Of a stretch of 37,002 bases of DNA, positions 22,262-31,341 are shown in pieces (positions within the stretch are counted from its first letter, which is position 1; each line of letters opens with the position of its first letter). Where the stretch lies: positions 1 through 37,002 of the IMG/VR virus record IMGVR_UViG_3300008050_007803. One strand, written 5' to 3'. The position numbers and the translations under genes were made by a program. Below the pieces are notes generated by a model. The model searched no databases. It was not told where the DNA came from and saw only the letters and a program-made list of their open reading frames with translations. This DNA is from a virus.

Positions 22262-23344
22262 TTATGCTATTCGTCGCCATACGTACGCACCATACGACGG
22301 CGGAATGTTATTGTGTTTTGTTCCATCACCTACAGCTGTAGACGGCTTAATATTAGATGCTCCTTCATTTACAACTACTTGTTCATCTCCTTTTGTTACC
22401 ACTGTTGCTGAACTTTCATTAGTAGCTAATTCCCCAGCTGTAGCCTGGCCTAAATCAACAGCACCTAACTCCCTACAAAATGTATATGCATCAAAATCCC
22501 ATTGCGCTCCAGCCCCTCCAGGAAATTCACTTGCCACAAACCGTGTTTCACCGTTCCATAATCCAATCATTTCCTTATAACCATAATCCGGATTTTCTAG
22601 GTACGCGGCCCTTTGAATTGCAGAATAAGTAGCAGCAGATCCTAGTAAGAAATTAAGATCTAATGTTCTTCTTATAACATCCTGTGGGTCGCTAGGGTTA
22701 TTTGTTCTGTTTCCAAAATCGTTATTCCAATTCCATCCACTAGCAGCTCCAAGTTGATTTCTTCGCCTCTGCTGCTGTGCCCATGCTTGTGTTGAATTTG
22801 TTGTACCAGCGCCAGTAGCAACAAAAACTTGCCCGTTACCTACATTAGAACCGGTCGCGACAAAAACATCATCAGCTCCAACATTAGTGTCGTGCCTATG
22901 CGGCGGTAAGTTTGCAATAGTAAGTTCTGTCATATACTCACCAGCTAGATTTCCAGATTCTTCTGTGTTTTCGTAATCAGTACAAAATTTTCTAAAATCG
23001 TTATTTTTATCCGTAAAATCTCCAACACCTACTAAAAATCTACCCTGTGCAATTTGCTCCCAAGTAGTCCCTGCTATTCTTGTTTGTGGGTTAACGTTAT
23101 CTAGAGTTAATTGTATACACCCGACAGGAAAAAATGCTGTTAACCATTCTGTAGGGTTTTCAGCAAACCCTTCCGGGTATATGTAATTATTAATTACTAC
23201 TCTATTACCACTTAATTGTAACCCGGTAGAATTACCAGCTCCATCAAACACTTGATTTAACGAGTCTCCTAGCTCTGACCCACTTAAATGGAGCAAAGAA
23301 GTATAAAAATCAGATATAAATTGATTTGTTAAACTCTCCGGCAT
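22262..23344 (-). CDS. short tail fibre / fibre-tip protein
   Basis: This 360-residue protein is related to the N-terminal 420 residues of the next gene upstream (23377-26214). Shared features are an N-terminal helix with FISDFYTSLLHLSGSEL, then QVFDGAGNSTGLQLS, RVVINNYIYPEGF, FFPVGCIQLT, IAGTTWEQIAQGRFLVGVG, the histidine motif LPPHRHDT (147-153), and a C-terminal KHNNIPPSYGAYVWRRI. The HxH motif after a Leu-Pro is typical of metal-binding collar/receptor-binding domains such as those in T4 gp12-like short fibres. The IPPxxxxYxWRR ending is also typical of such tips. ATAAATA lies 8 nt before the ATG. Confidence 0.8.
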   Translation of the reverse strand: MPESLTNQFISDFYTSLLHLSGSELGDSLNQVFDGAGNSTGLQLSGNRVVINNYIYPEGFAENPTEWLTAFFPVGCIQLTLDNVNPQTRIAGTTWEQIAQGRFLVGVGDFTDKNNDFRKFCTDYENTEESGNLAGEYMTELTIANLPPHRHDTNVGADDVFVATGSNVGNGQVFVATGAGTTNSTQAWAQQQRRRNQLGAASGWNWNNDFGNRTNNPSDPQDVIRRTLDLNFLLGSAATYSAIQRAAYLENPDYGYKEMIGLWNGETRFVASEFPGGAGAQWDFDAYTFCRELGAVDLGQATAGELATNESSATVVTKGDEQVVVNEGASNIKPSTAVGDGTKHNNIPPSYGAYVWRRIA

Positions 23345-23352
23345 ATTACTAT

Positions 23353-23359
23353 TATTTAT
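23353..23359 (-). promoter_or_regulatory. late-type motif CATAAATA
   Basis: Minus-strand ATAAATA lies 8 nt before the ATG at 23344, in a 32-nt intergenic gap. Confidence 0.6.
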
Positions 23360-23376
23360 GTCACAATTTGAAAATA

Positions 23377-26214
23377 CTATCCAATGTTGACATTTCCTTC
23401 CGTTTGACCGTATATTATACCACCAACAATTCTAACACCACTACCGCCTCTAACTCTTATTGAATAACCGCCTTTGCCGCCTTTATAAGTATCCCCGGAT
23501 TGCGTTGTAGACCCGCCTGGCGCGCCCCAACCGCCGCCACCTGCACTAAATCTATTATACCAGCGACGGTTTGCGATTGAAGGGTAGCCCGATCCAGACC
23601 TATTTGTTGTTTGTACAGGGTATTTTTGAAAAACACCAGGTAGGCTTCCAGATCCACCTCTAACGAGTCCAGATCTATGATTATAGCCATCCCATCCCGT
23701 GGGTGATACATATGAAATGCCGTTATATATTAAATCGCTTCCACCACCCGGTTTATTAATTCGAGCGGCGACATAAGGTAAACCTGGCGCGCCACCTACT
23801 ATGCCGTTTGCTCTCCAGTGAGGCCCTACATGAAACCGCGGCCCGCGGCCGAAGAAATTGCCATATTTTCTATTTGACGTTAGCGTATACCCAGAGAGCC
23901 ACCCGTAGTATGGCTCACTACGATTATAAGCTGTAATATATGTTTCAATACAACGTCTACTCAGGCGTCTTCCAGTACATGCTATATCTACCGATCCATT
24001 TTCACCTGGAGGTATATTACTCCACGCCGGCCCGCTTTCACGACCTTCTTTTAAATTACCACTTAAATCTAGTGCACCAAATTCAGCACCAAAAATACCG
24101 CCTGTCCCTCCACCATATGCTGTAGGTGTTAGTATGCGACCCCCACCGCCTCCAGTGCCTTGAGGATTTACCCCTCTCCACTCCCTACCACCAGCTCCGG
24201 AGCCACCAGCTTCACCACCAATTCCAGGTAATAGTACGTAAAGTGGTCCCCACCCAACAGTAACAATATCACCAGCTCGTTTAAATTGTTGTAAAGAATG
24301 CGCACTAACAACTGGGCTAAAGAAACGACCAGCGCCGCCGGGTTCACCCGGAGCGCCGCCTGCGCCACCGCCGGCCGTAGTTGGTGCATTGACCTCTTTC
24401 CATCTATCAACAACACCTAAATGCCCATCACCATCGTTAGTATAAAGAGATCGACCTATACCGTGGATTGGGCTAGTACCGCCCCAGCCTCCACCGGCCC
24501 CTCCTCCTCCACCAGACTTATCTCCATCATATGCGCTTGCTCCGCCTCCTCCACCACCACTTATACCACCTTGTGTGTTGTCAATTATAATTTCAGAATT
24601 ACCAGTAACCAGTATAGCATCTCCACCATCTTGTCCAGATCGATTAATACTCCAATAGCTACCTCCATTACCACCTCTACCCATAATGAACCCTTTATTT
24701 ATTAACTCTAAACCACCAGGAAAATGATCTACGATCATTGCTGGTACCTTATCGTCACTTGGGTCGTCTGAATATATATAAACACCATTATCGATAATTA
24801 CTCTACATTTAGACTGCCCATCCCACCCGTTATCTGTAGCCCACTTATTTAAATTAAATACCTTATTTTTAGTAGATATTTTGTTACTAGAAATAGTTAA
24901 CTGATATGGTAGATTATCACCCGGTCTTTGGTCTGGTGATAAATTATCATGATAATTAAGAGGTACACGTTTCCAAAAGTAAACCGGGAAATTAGGTGGT
25001 ATATTATTATGTCTTACAGATTGACCAGTAGTTGTCGATTGTACAACTTTTGAACTAGGTACTAAACCGTAATATAAATTCTCACCGGCTACTGCTTGCC
25101 CTACCGTGGCGTTTAACTCTTTTAATCGGTTAACCCCATCAAGAGCTTTAGCTGCCTCATCCAGTCCTAATATATCGATAATAAAATCACGCGCTTTAAT
25201 TAATTCTCTATCCGGAAACCTACCTGGATGGACTCTATCTGAGGATCTTGGGTCATAAAAAGACCGGTCTATGTAGTATTCTACGCCATTGTATTCCCAT
25301 TTTACACCAACCGGTCTAGGACTAGATCCAATAAATTTACCAGACACATTTAAAATACCACCCCACCCTGGGCCTCCAGCGGCCGGTGGAGCCCATCCTG
25401 CTAAAGTTTGATTTCCAAACCTAGGATTAAAATCAGCATCAGTATATACTTTACCGGTTTTATGATTTTCTCTAATTATAAAATCTCTGTAGTGTTCAGT
25501 ATCACCGTATGCAGTATTGTATTGAAACGCTTCAATTACATTACTATCTAAGTACCGCTGGTCATCTGTTACTAGCTGCTGCGGGTTTAAAGTGTCACCA
25601 AAATAAAATATAAATGCTACATTCGTTCCTTCGCCCTGACTTTGCTCTGGTACTGCCTCTGTTTTAATATCAGTTGTGTGAGTATGCGTAGGTAGGTCTT
25701 CAGCATCAACACCAGCTCTAAATTCACCAGCTAGATCTCCGTTTTCTAATCCTGCACCTGTTCTTTCTTTATTACCAGCAGTAAAAGTAAAACTATTATT
25801 ATTTTTATCAGTACCGGTTCCTACACCAACAGGAAATAACCCTTGTGACTCTAAAACCCACTTTGTTCCTGCTATTTTAATTCCAGGGTTTTTAAAATCA
25901 GTAGTTAGGATTATACTATTAATTGGAAAAAAAGCATCTAACCACTCTTTTTGATATGACCAACCTTCAGGTTTGATATAGTTATTCACTACAACCCTAT
26001 CACCGAGAGAGCTTAAAGATAGACCAGTTGTGCCCCCGGCGCCATCATATATTTGAGCTACACCAGGCTCTGGTGTAAACACATTATAAGGACCTGCTGT
26101 GGACCATAGCTCTGTTACAGTATTAGTTAACCAAGAAGCAATACTACCACCACTTACATGTAAAAGTGATGTGTATTGATCTGCTATACGTTGTTGTGAA
26201 AGACTGTCCGACAT
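23377..26214 (-). CDS. large fibre-tip protein fused to a glycine-rich adhesin-like domain
   Basis: This 945-residue protein has two parts. Residues 1-420 repeat the whole plan of the 22262-23344 product: AQIYDGAGGTTGLSLS, RVVVNNYIKPEGW, IAGTKWVLESQGLFPVG, LPTHTHTT (174-181) and the tip ending HNNIPPNFPVYFWKRV. Instead of stopping there, it continues with a connecting domain (about 420-510) and a very Gly-rich C-terminal domain (about 515-945) with many short runs such as MGRGGNGGSYW, GGAGGGWGG and GGKGGYSIRV. Glycine-rich repeat blocks of this sort form the polyglycine-II receptor-binding domain of T2/S16 gp38-type adhesins, so this is a candidate receptor-binding protein. ATAAATA lies 7 nt before the ATG. 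Confidence 0.82.
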   Translation of the reverse strand: MSDSLSQQRIADQYTSLLHVSGGSIASWLTNTVTELWSTAGPYNVFTPEPGVAQIYDGAGGTTGLSLSSLGDRVVVNNYIKPEGWSYQKEWLDAFFPINSIILTTDFKNPGIKIAGTKWVLESQGLFPVGVGTGTDKNNNSFTFTAGNKERTGAGLENGDLAGEFRAGVDAEDLPTHTHTTDIKTEAVPEQSQGEGTNVAFIFYFGDTLNPQQLVTDDQRYLDSNVIEAFQYNTAYGDTEHYRDFIIRENHKTGKVYTDADFNPRFGNQTLAGWAPPAAGGPGWGGILNVSGKFIGSSPRPVGVKWEYNGVEYYIDRSFYDPRSSDRVHPGRFPDRELIKARDFIIDILGLDEAAKALDGVNRLKELNATVGQAVAGENLYYGLVPSSKVVQSTTTGQSVRHNNIPPNFPVYFWKRVPLNYHDNLSPDQRPGDNLPYQLTISSNKISTKNKVFNLNKWATDNGWDGQSKCRVIIDNGVYIYSDDPSDDKVPAMIVDHFPGGLELINKGFIMGRGGNGGSYWSINRSGQDGGDAILVTGNSEIIIDNTQGGISGGGGGGASAYDGDKSGGGGGAGGGWGGTSPIHGIGRSLYTNDGDGHLGVVDRWKEVNAPTTAGGGAGGAPGEPGGAGRFFSPVVSAHSLQQFKRAGDIVTVGWGPLYVLLPGIGGEAGGSGAGGREWRGVNPQGTGGGGGRILTPTAYGGGTGGIFGAEFGALDLSGNLKEGRESGPAWSNIPPGENGSVDIACTGRRLSRRCIETYITAYNRSEPYYGWLSGYTLTSNRKYGNFFGRGPRFHVGPHWRANGIVGGAPGLPYVAARINKPGGGSDLIYNGISYVSPTGWDGYNHRSGLVRGGSGSLPGVFQKYPVQTTNRSGSGYPSIANRRWYNRFSAGGGGWGAPGGSTTQSGDTYKGGKGGYSIRVRGGSGVRIVGGIIYGQTEGNVNIG

Positions 26215-26221
26215 ACTTATA

Positions 26222-26228
26222 TATTTAT
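26222..26228 (-). promoter_or_regulatory. late-type motif AATAAATA
   Basis: Minus-strand ATAAATA lies 7 nt before the ATG at 26214, in the 15-nt gap after the upstream gene. Confidence 0.55.
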
Positions 26229-26229
26229 T

Positions 26230-28356
26230 TTAGTAATCCAGACCTCCACCGTCTGGGTTTAGTTCTTCAAATTCAGCGTCTCCTAAGACAATATTACCGA
26301 AAAAATCATCATCTGGTGAAGCTTCTAACTCATGTGATGTGTCTGTTATACTGTTTAAAACTTCTTGTTGTAAGTTAAATAACTGATCTATTACACGTGC
26401 TACAACGCTATAATCCACTGCTTCATTTTCATGAAACTCCATGTCTCTAAAATTAATATCTGTACCTTTATAAGTGGTGTAATCTCTTAATACAGGTATA
26501 CCATCAGAGACGGTTTCAGCAGGTATAACACTAAGATTTAAAAATATTTTTACTGTATCTTTAATAATATTTTGAATTTCACTATTTAAAGAGCTTCCTA
26601 AACTAGATTCACAACTAGTTATTTTTTCATATAAATTCTCAAGATCTAAGGGCACGAAGTTTTGATACAGTAAGTTACTTTCTTTAAACAAGTATATACG
26701 ACCAATAGTATGCAGTAAGAAAAATAAGTCTGTTTCATTCTTAGCAACGAGGTAATTTATATAATTAAAATAGTTAGATCTTAATGTATTTGAATTAAAC
26801 TTTTTCTGTATCAAATTAAATCTCTCACCTGTATTATCAAAATACATATCAGGTAAATAAAGCAAATTTTCAGGTGAAGCAAACCCAGCAACCTGCGTTG
26901 GATTTGATATAAATCTAGTCGAAATAAACCCCTTATCGTTTAATATAAACATATTAGAGTCGTTTTGCGAAAAATATACATCTATATCTTCTTCCCTCGC
27001 CGCAAAACCGTAGTTAGGCCTATACCGGCGGACGATTTTTGGCTTTAATTTAGGTCCTAAGTTAGTTATATTTTCTGCATTAATATGGTATAATAAAAAT
27101 ACATTAGAATTCCCATCCGAAACACTGTTAATCTTTTCTGGGTCATTATTAGCCAATCCACCGGCATTTGGATCTATATCTTGAACAGCCATCTCACCGG
27201 CTCCTGGTTCTGTTAAGATCAATATAGAATCATCCGTATCTCTTATATCAAATGCAATTATTTCCTCGTCAGCGTCTATCGTTGTTATAGTTTTAATTAA
27301 TTTATTCGAATATTTGTTTCTAATAGCAATATAAGATATGGTTTCAGTTTTATCTGATAAACTGTTAATTTCTTCTTCACTTAAAATATCTTCATCAAAA
27401 GTTCGAACACCACGAACAGGGGGCAGCTCTTCTATTTCAACACCAGGTCTTGGAGCCCCGAGAGGTATTATTTCATTATATCGATACCCTAATAAATCCT
27501 TACCTATCTTTACTACCTCGTCTATAATTTGCTCTTGTATTTCAATCCTGTCAACCAGTTTTAATTTTTTACAAGGATTAACAAAACTATTATCATATAA
27601 ATTAAGCTGTATTTCATTCGTACCAGCAGACAAGCTATAAAGTATATCGGTTGAATTATCGTATGTGAATCTAGTAGAACCTTTAAATAAACTTTCCCCG
27701 GTATCCTCATCCGGTGTAATAGGTATAAAATTACTATTTTTTACAAAACTTCCAGAGAACGTGTGAGCAGCTGTTGGTGTGGTAGTAAAATAAAAATATG
27801 TCTCATCGTCGTACACAAATAAAGTGCTATCAATTGTGTCATCCAATACATTAATACCGGGTACCTTATCGATAAAGCTAAAAGGATCTATTTGAATGGG
27901 AAATAGATTATCTTTAGCCATTTTTGTGTCATCATTTCGTATATCAAACTGACCACTAGATAGCCCTAAAAAATATGCATTTCCATCTGATGCAGAATTT
28001 TTGAAATTTAATAAATCCGTATTTGAGGTAATATTTAATGCATATAAATTTAAATTGTTTTGATTTAGTATGCCTAAGTTGGTTTCAATAAAAGACTGAT
28101 CGACAACACTTCTAGGTGAAACAACAGGCTTTGTTAGTATATTAGACTCAACAATTGGTGTTGCTGTTCTATCAAATTCTAACTTCTCTAGTACACAGTT
28201 AGCATAAAAAGTATCTGATGATTTTAAAATCTTTGAAGATGTTGAGAAAGTTTTACCGGTGTAAGCAACACCGTCTCTTACATTGACAAACCCAGAGTAG
28301 GGAATCCCGCTTAAAGTAAACGAACCAGTAGTGGTGTATTTAAAGTATTCAATCAT
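26230..28356 (-). CDS. large hypothetical virion structural protein
   Basis: This 708-residue protein has no recognised family. It starts with a beta-rich segment (YFKYTTTGSFTLSGIPYSGF). It goes on with many Asp/Asn/Ser-rich strands that look like a beta-propeller or repeated sandwich (TLFVYDDETYFYFTTTPT, FIPITPDEDTGESLFKG, NVFLLYHINAENITNLGPK). It ends in a helical part (about 600-670) and an acidic tail (ASPDDDFFGNIVLGDAEFEE). Its ATG overlaps the upstream stop by 4 nt with no late motif, so it is translationally coupled to the 28353-30725 gene. The pair probably forms one tail or baseplate substructure. Confidence 0.75.
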   Translation of the reverse strand: MIEYFKYTTTGSFTLSGIPYSGFVNVRDGVAYTGKTFSTSSKILKSSDTFYANCVLEKLEFDRTATPIVESNILTKPVVSPRSVVDQSFIETNLGILNQNNLNLYALNITSNTDLLNFKNSASDGNAYFLGLSSGQFDIRNDDTKMAKDNLFPIQIDPFSFIDKVPGINVLDDTIDSTLFVYDDETYFYFTTTPTAAHTFSGSFVKNSNFIPITPDEDTGESLFKGSTRFTYDNSTDILYSLSAGTNEIQLNLYDNSFVNPCKKLKLVDRIEIQEQIIDEVVKIGKDLLGYRYNEIIPLGAPRPGVEIEELPPVRGVRTFDEDILSEEEINSLSDKTETISYIAIRNKYSNKLIKTITTIDADEEIIAFDIRDTDDSILILTEPGAGEMAVQDIDPNAGGLANNDPEKINSVSDGNSNVFLLYHINAENITNLGPKLKPKIVRRYRPNYGFAAREEDIDVYFSQNDSNMFILNDKGFISTRFISNPTQVAGFASPENLLYLPDMYFDNTGERFNLIQKKFNSNTLRSNYFNYINYLVAKNETDLFFLLHTIGRIYLFKESNLLYQNFVPLDLENLYEKITSCESSLGSSLNSEIQNIIKDTVKIFLNLSVIPAETVSDGIPVLRDYTTYKGTDINFRDMEFHENEAVDYSVVARVIDQLFNLQQEVLNSITDTSHELEASPDDDFFGNIVLGDAEFEELNPDGGGLDY

Positions 28357-30725
28357 TTCTTGTAATCTATAAAATTGATATCGCTAATGTTTGCTGTCTT
28401 AGGTATTGAATTAGGTATATTAGATAAAATAATATTTCTAACCTCATCTCGGATACTTTCATTAGTTATATTTAAATTCTTAACGTTAATATCAACAACA
28501 TTACTCTTATGCTTTAGATTTGTGTTAATAGAGTTAACTAACGTTATAGTATCTGTTAAGTTTCTCATACCACATGGTAATGATATTGTAATGTCTTGCA
28601 CATTATTTAAATTAGAACTAAACAAAAATGCTAATTGTTCATTTTCACTTAAAGGCTCTAGAGCTAAATATAAATTATCAATAGCAACCGTATCCTCTTG
28701 ATCAAGAGCCGCATTTCGTAGTACTTCTATTTTTTGCTGCACATTGTCAGCGTCGATGTAATATACAAATATATCACCGAAAAGAAGTCTTTTAGTGTAC
28801 ATCTGATATGCGTTAATTTCAAATTCATAGAATTTAATTGAATTTAAATATACCTTACCAATTCCTTGGACAGCATCAAAAGATAAAAATACATTATTCT
28901 TTTCAAATAAATCGATTTCAAAATTGTACTCAAATGTTGTTTTAGCTATTCTTGCTGATAAGCTGAGACCCTCTGTGCTGCTATCAAAAAATCTATATAT
29001 AAATTTACATTTTTTTCCATTTTTTTCAAATCTAATGCCGCCATGAACAGCGTTATATTCTGACTCTATATGAAAATCATCAGTATCATTTTGTATAGTA
29101 AATCCTAATCCAAACCCACCATTTTTATTAATGGTTGAAAAGTAATTATTTATTTTCCTATTTATTGATGACGTATCACAAAAGTTTGTAGGTGATTTTG
29201 CCACAAAATCATCTTTTGATATTCTAACATACTTATACCTCTTTGAAGGTTCAAAAACTAAGTCACTCTTTTTATCAAAATAAAACTTTTTAGTTACAGA
29301 AGTCTTTAAACTCGAGTTAGTCATTATTAAATTCTCCACCGTACCATCATAGGTAACATTAAACGCTGGAACCCCGTTAAGAGCATTTTCCTTTGTAGTA
29401 ACATCCGGGTAAAAATATCTATCAACCCACGTTCCACGCTCACCTATGCCACCGGACAACCAAGTACAGAGATAAGTTACATTTTCACTCTTAACAGTGT
29501 TATCATCTAAGTTATATACCCTGTCCGCTAAATCCGGTGTTTTAAATGCAAATGACCCGCAATCTGCAAACTTAGTATCGTTAATGTTTATTTTATCAAA
29601 AGGTTGAAGTGATGAAGGTGTCGTAAAGTATGTAGTACCTGGTGTTATAACCAAATCGTAGTTATTGTATACATAGTTTAATGCTAGCGTTTCATTCTCT
29701 TCACTATCCACATCGGTAAAGATACTTGTATATGTTCTTAAATCTTGTGAAAAAATAGTTGTTTCAGATGTGGATAATAAATTATTTGAAGAGGTAAACG
29801 AATCTTGTGTATTAACTATATTCTTTAGATTGAGAAAATTAAACACTAGTGAATCACTATTACTTGAGCTGTAAAGCAGGTAATTTGATGGGAGGTTAAA
29901 ATCACTATTACTATCTTTTACTTTACCGGTATCATCATATGTAATATATGAAGCATTATATGGTGATGGTACAGATAAATTTAACTCTTGATCAATTTTT
30001 ATATTATATGAATTAATAAAAAATGCGTTGTATCTATTAGCTGGATCGAGATATGTTGCTACTACTTCTACACCGTTACTATTAATAGCATACTGATTTT
30101 TTGTAGCATCGACCTGTTTTGTGGAATACAGGTTGATGTAACTGGTATTCAGGTACTTTGATAAATTATAATTTAAATTAAACCCGGATAGGGGTAATTG
30201 ACTCTCAGCAACAAATAGTACGTTACGTGTCTCTGTAAACTCAGTACCGTCCTCTACTACAAGGTAATATTTAAAGTTATTTTTGCGAGTAGCTACCCTA
30301 CATGTAAAACTATCTATCAGTTCAATCTCGAAAACATCACCACTTATTGGACTAATGTCAGCTGTTCCATAATTTACAGCTTCATAAATTTTATTTTCAA
30401 GTTTAAAGGTACTTAAAGAAGCAGCTTTAAATTTACAAAATGCAGTGCCACTAAACCCAAAATTTAATGAAGTTGAATATTTACCTGGTTTTATGTTTGG
30501 TGAATTGTATGTAGTTACATCATCTAGAAGAAAACTATCCGTAAGATAAAAATTAGTATAGTTTAGATTTTTAAAACTTTGTGAACCAGATAGTGCTTGA
30601 ACAAAATTTATTTTAAACCCCCCGTTAAAAGTCCTAGGAAATTGATCTAATTCAATATTCATCGGGCAAAAGCTAGCCTCTGCTGAGCTAAGTGCACTTA
30701 GACTAGATTTTACTAAAGATCCCAT
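28353..30725 (-). CDS. large hypothetical virion structural protein
   Basis: This protein of about 790 residues is unrecognised. An in-frame TTG at 30731 would add two residues. I prefer the ATG at 30725 because it is a normal start (MGSLVKSSLSALSSAEASF) and lies 6 nt from the ATAAATA motif. The sequence is Asn-, Ser-, Tyr- and Phe-rich with alternating strands. A segment at roughly 545-680 (GGFGLGFTIQNDTDDFHIE, GIRFEKNGKKCKFIYRFF, FLSFDAVQGIGKVYLNSIKF) looks like a jelly-roll or lectin-type sandwich. The C-terminal 100 residues look like a helix-strand connector. It is coupled to the next gene by a 4-nt overlap. A baseplate- or fibre-associated role is inferred only from neighbours. Confidence 0.75.
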   Translation of the reverse strand: MGSLVKSSLSALSSAEASFCPMNIELDQFPRTFNGGFKINFVQALSGSQSFKNLNYTNFYLTDSFLLDDVTTYNSPNIKPGKYSTSLNFGFSGTAFCKFKAASLSTFKLENKIYEAVNYGTADISPISGDVFEIELIDSFTCRVATRKNNFKYYLVVEDGTEFTETRNVLFVAESQLPLSGFNLNYNLSKYLNTSYINLYSTKQVDATKNQYAINSNGVEVVATYLDPANRYNAFFINSYNIKIDQELNLSVPSPYNASYITYDDTGKVKDSNSDFNLPSNYLLYSSSNSDSLVFNFLNLKNIVNTQDSFTSSNNLLSTSETTIFSQDLRTYTSIFTDVDSEENETLALNYVYNNYDLVITPGTTYFTTPSSLQPFDKININDTKFADCGSFAFKTPDLADRVYNLDDNTVKSENVTYLCTWLSGGIGERGTWVDRYFYPDVTTKENALNGVPAFNVTYDGTVENLIMTNSSLKTSVTKKFYFDKKSDLVFEPSKRYKYVRISKDDFVAKSPTNFCDTSSINRKINNYFSTINKNGGFGLGFTIQNDTDDFHIESEYNAVHGGIRFEKNGKKCKFIYRFFDSSTEGLSLSARIAKTTFEYNFEIDLFEKNNVFLSFDAVQGIGKVYLNSIKFYEFEINAYQMYTKRLLFGDIFVYYIDADNVQQKIEVLRNAALDQEDTVAIDNLYLALEPLSENEQLAFLFSSNLNNVQDITISLPCGMRNLTDTITLVNSINTNLKHKSNVVDINVKNLNITNESIRDEVRNIILSNIPNSIPKTANISDINFIDYKK

Positions 30726-30731
30726 TAACAA

Positions 30732-30738
30732 TATTTAT
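30732..30738 (-). promoter_or_regulatory. late-type motif CATAAATA
   Basis: Minus-strand ATAAATA lies 6 nt before the ATG at 30725. Its position supports that ATG over the TTG at 30731. Confidence 0.6.
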
Positions 30739-30762
30739 GCTGTGTCTTCTTTATAAGATTTG

Positions 30763-31341
30763 TTATTGACCACCTCCGCTGTCCGAAGCTGCACCAGCCC
30801 CGCCACTTGCCGGGTCTTCTTTATATATTTTATTATCTAATTGTACGAGGAAGTCATCTTTTTTAGTAAGTAAGGTAAATCGCGAAGTATTATATTTATC
30901 ATTCAAAAGATCCACACCAACTAACTCCATATCCTCTACAGCTTGGTAATATCCTTCAGTTCGTATGTTCATCGGAGCGCTTAATGTTGTCGTTTCACCG
31001 GTAACATACCCAATGTTTATTTTTAACACAACATATTTTTTTAATGCATAACTAGAAGGTTCATATATATGATGGTAATTATCAGTTAGATATTTTGGTG
31101 CCACGCCTTTATTAATTTCAGGGTAAATAGAATCTTTTGTGTAATCACGAAAAACCGAAACATCTGGTTCTAACACTGCAGTACCATCACCCCAGTCGAT
31201 TGCTAGATAGTTAGGAAAGGTACCGGTATAGACATCTACCAAATTTAATGCAAACTTTGTTACATCAAAGAGATCAATCGCTTCATAAACCTTTGATGCT
31301 CCGGTAGTGGTAGTGGATATAGAAAAAGTATGAGTGTTCAT
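30763..31341 (-). CDS. virion-type protein with PKD-like domain
   Basis: This 192-residue protein has a PKD/Ig-like signature near its start: LAIDWGDGT (46-54), followed later by YHHIYEPSSYALKKYVVLKI (about 87-106), the usual WGDGT and H-Y pair of the PKD beta-sandwich. The rest is a small domain (MELVGVDLLNDKYNTSRFTL, DDFLVQLDNKIYKED). A low-complexity Gly/Ala/Ser tail (GGAGAASDSGGGQ) follows, which may be a flexible connector. In phage tails PKD-like domains are usually surface decorations that bind weakly to cell-surface polymers. It is coupled by an ATGA overlap to the 992-residue gene before it. Confidence 0.75.
   Translation of the reverse strand: MNTHTFSISTTTTGASKVYEAIDLFDVTKFALNLVDVYTGTFPNYLAIDWGDGTAVLEPDVSVFRDYTKDSIYPEINKGVAPKYLTDNYHHIYEPSSYALKKYVVLKINIGYVTGETTTLSAPMNIRTEGYYQAVEDMELVGVDLLNDKYNTSRFTLLTKKDDFLVQLDNKIYKEDPASGGAGAASDSGGGQ

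Noticed and set aside
19039-26214. Diversity-generating retroelement acting on the fibre genes
   Set aside because: The RLFVGDG-type fibre N-termini recall Mtd-like proteins, but no reverse transcriptase, template repeat or matching variable repeat is visible.
30726-30731. TTG start two codons upstream of the 28353-30725 gene
   Set aside because: An ATG follows at 30725 and its spacing to the ATAAATA motif matches the other late genes.
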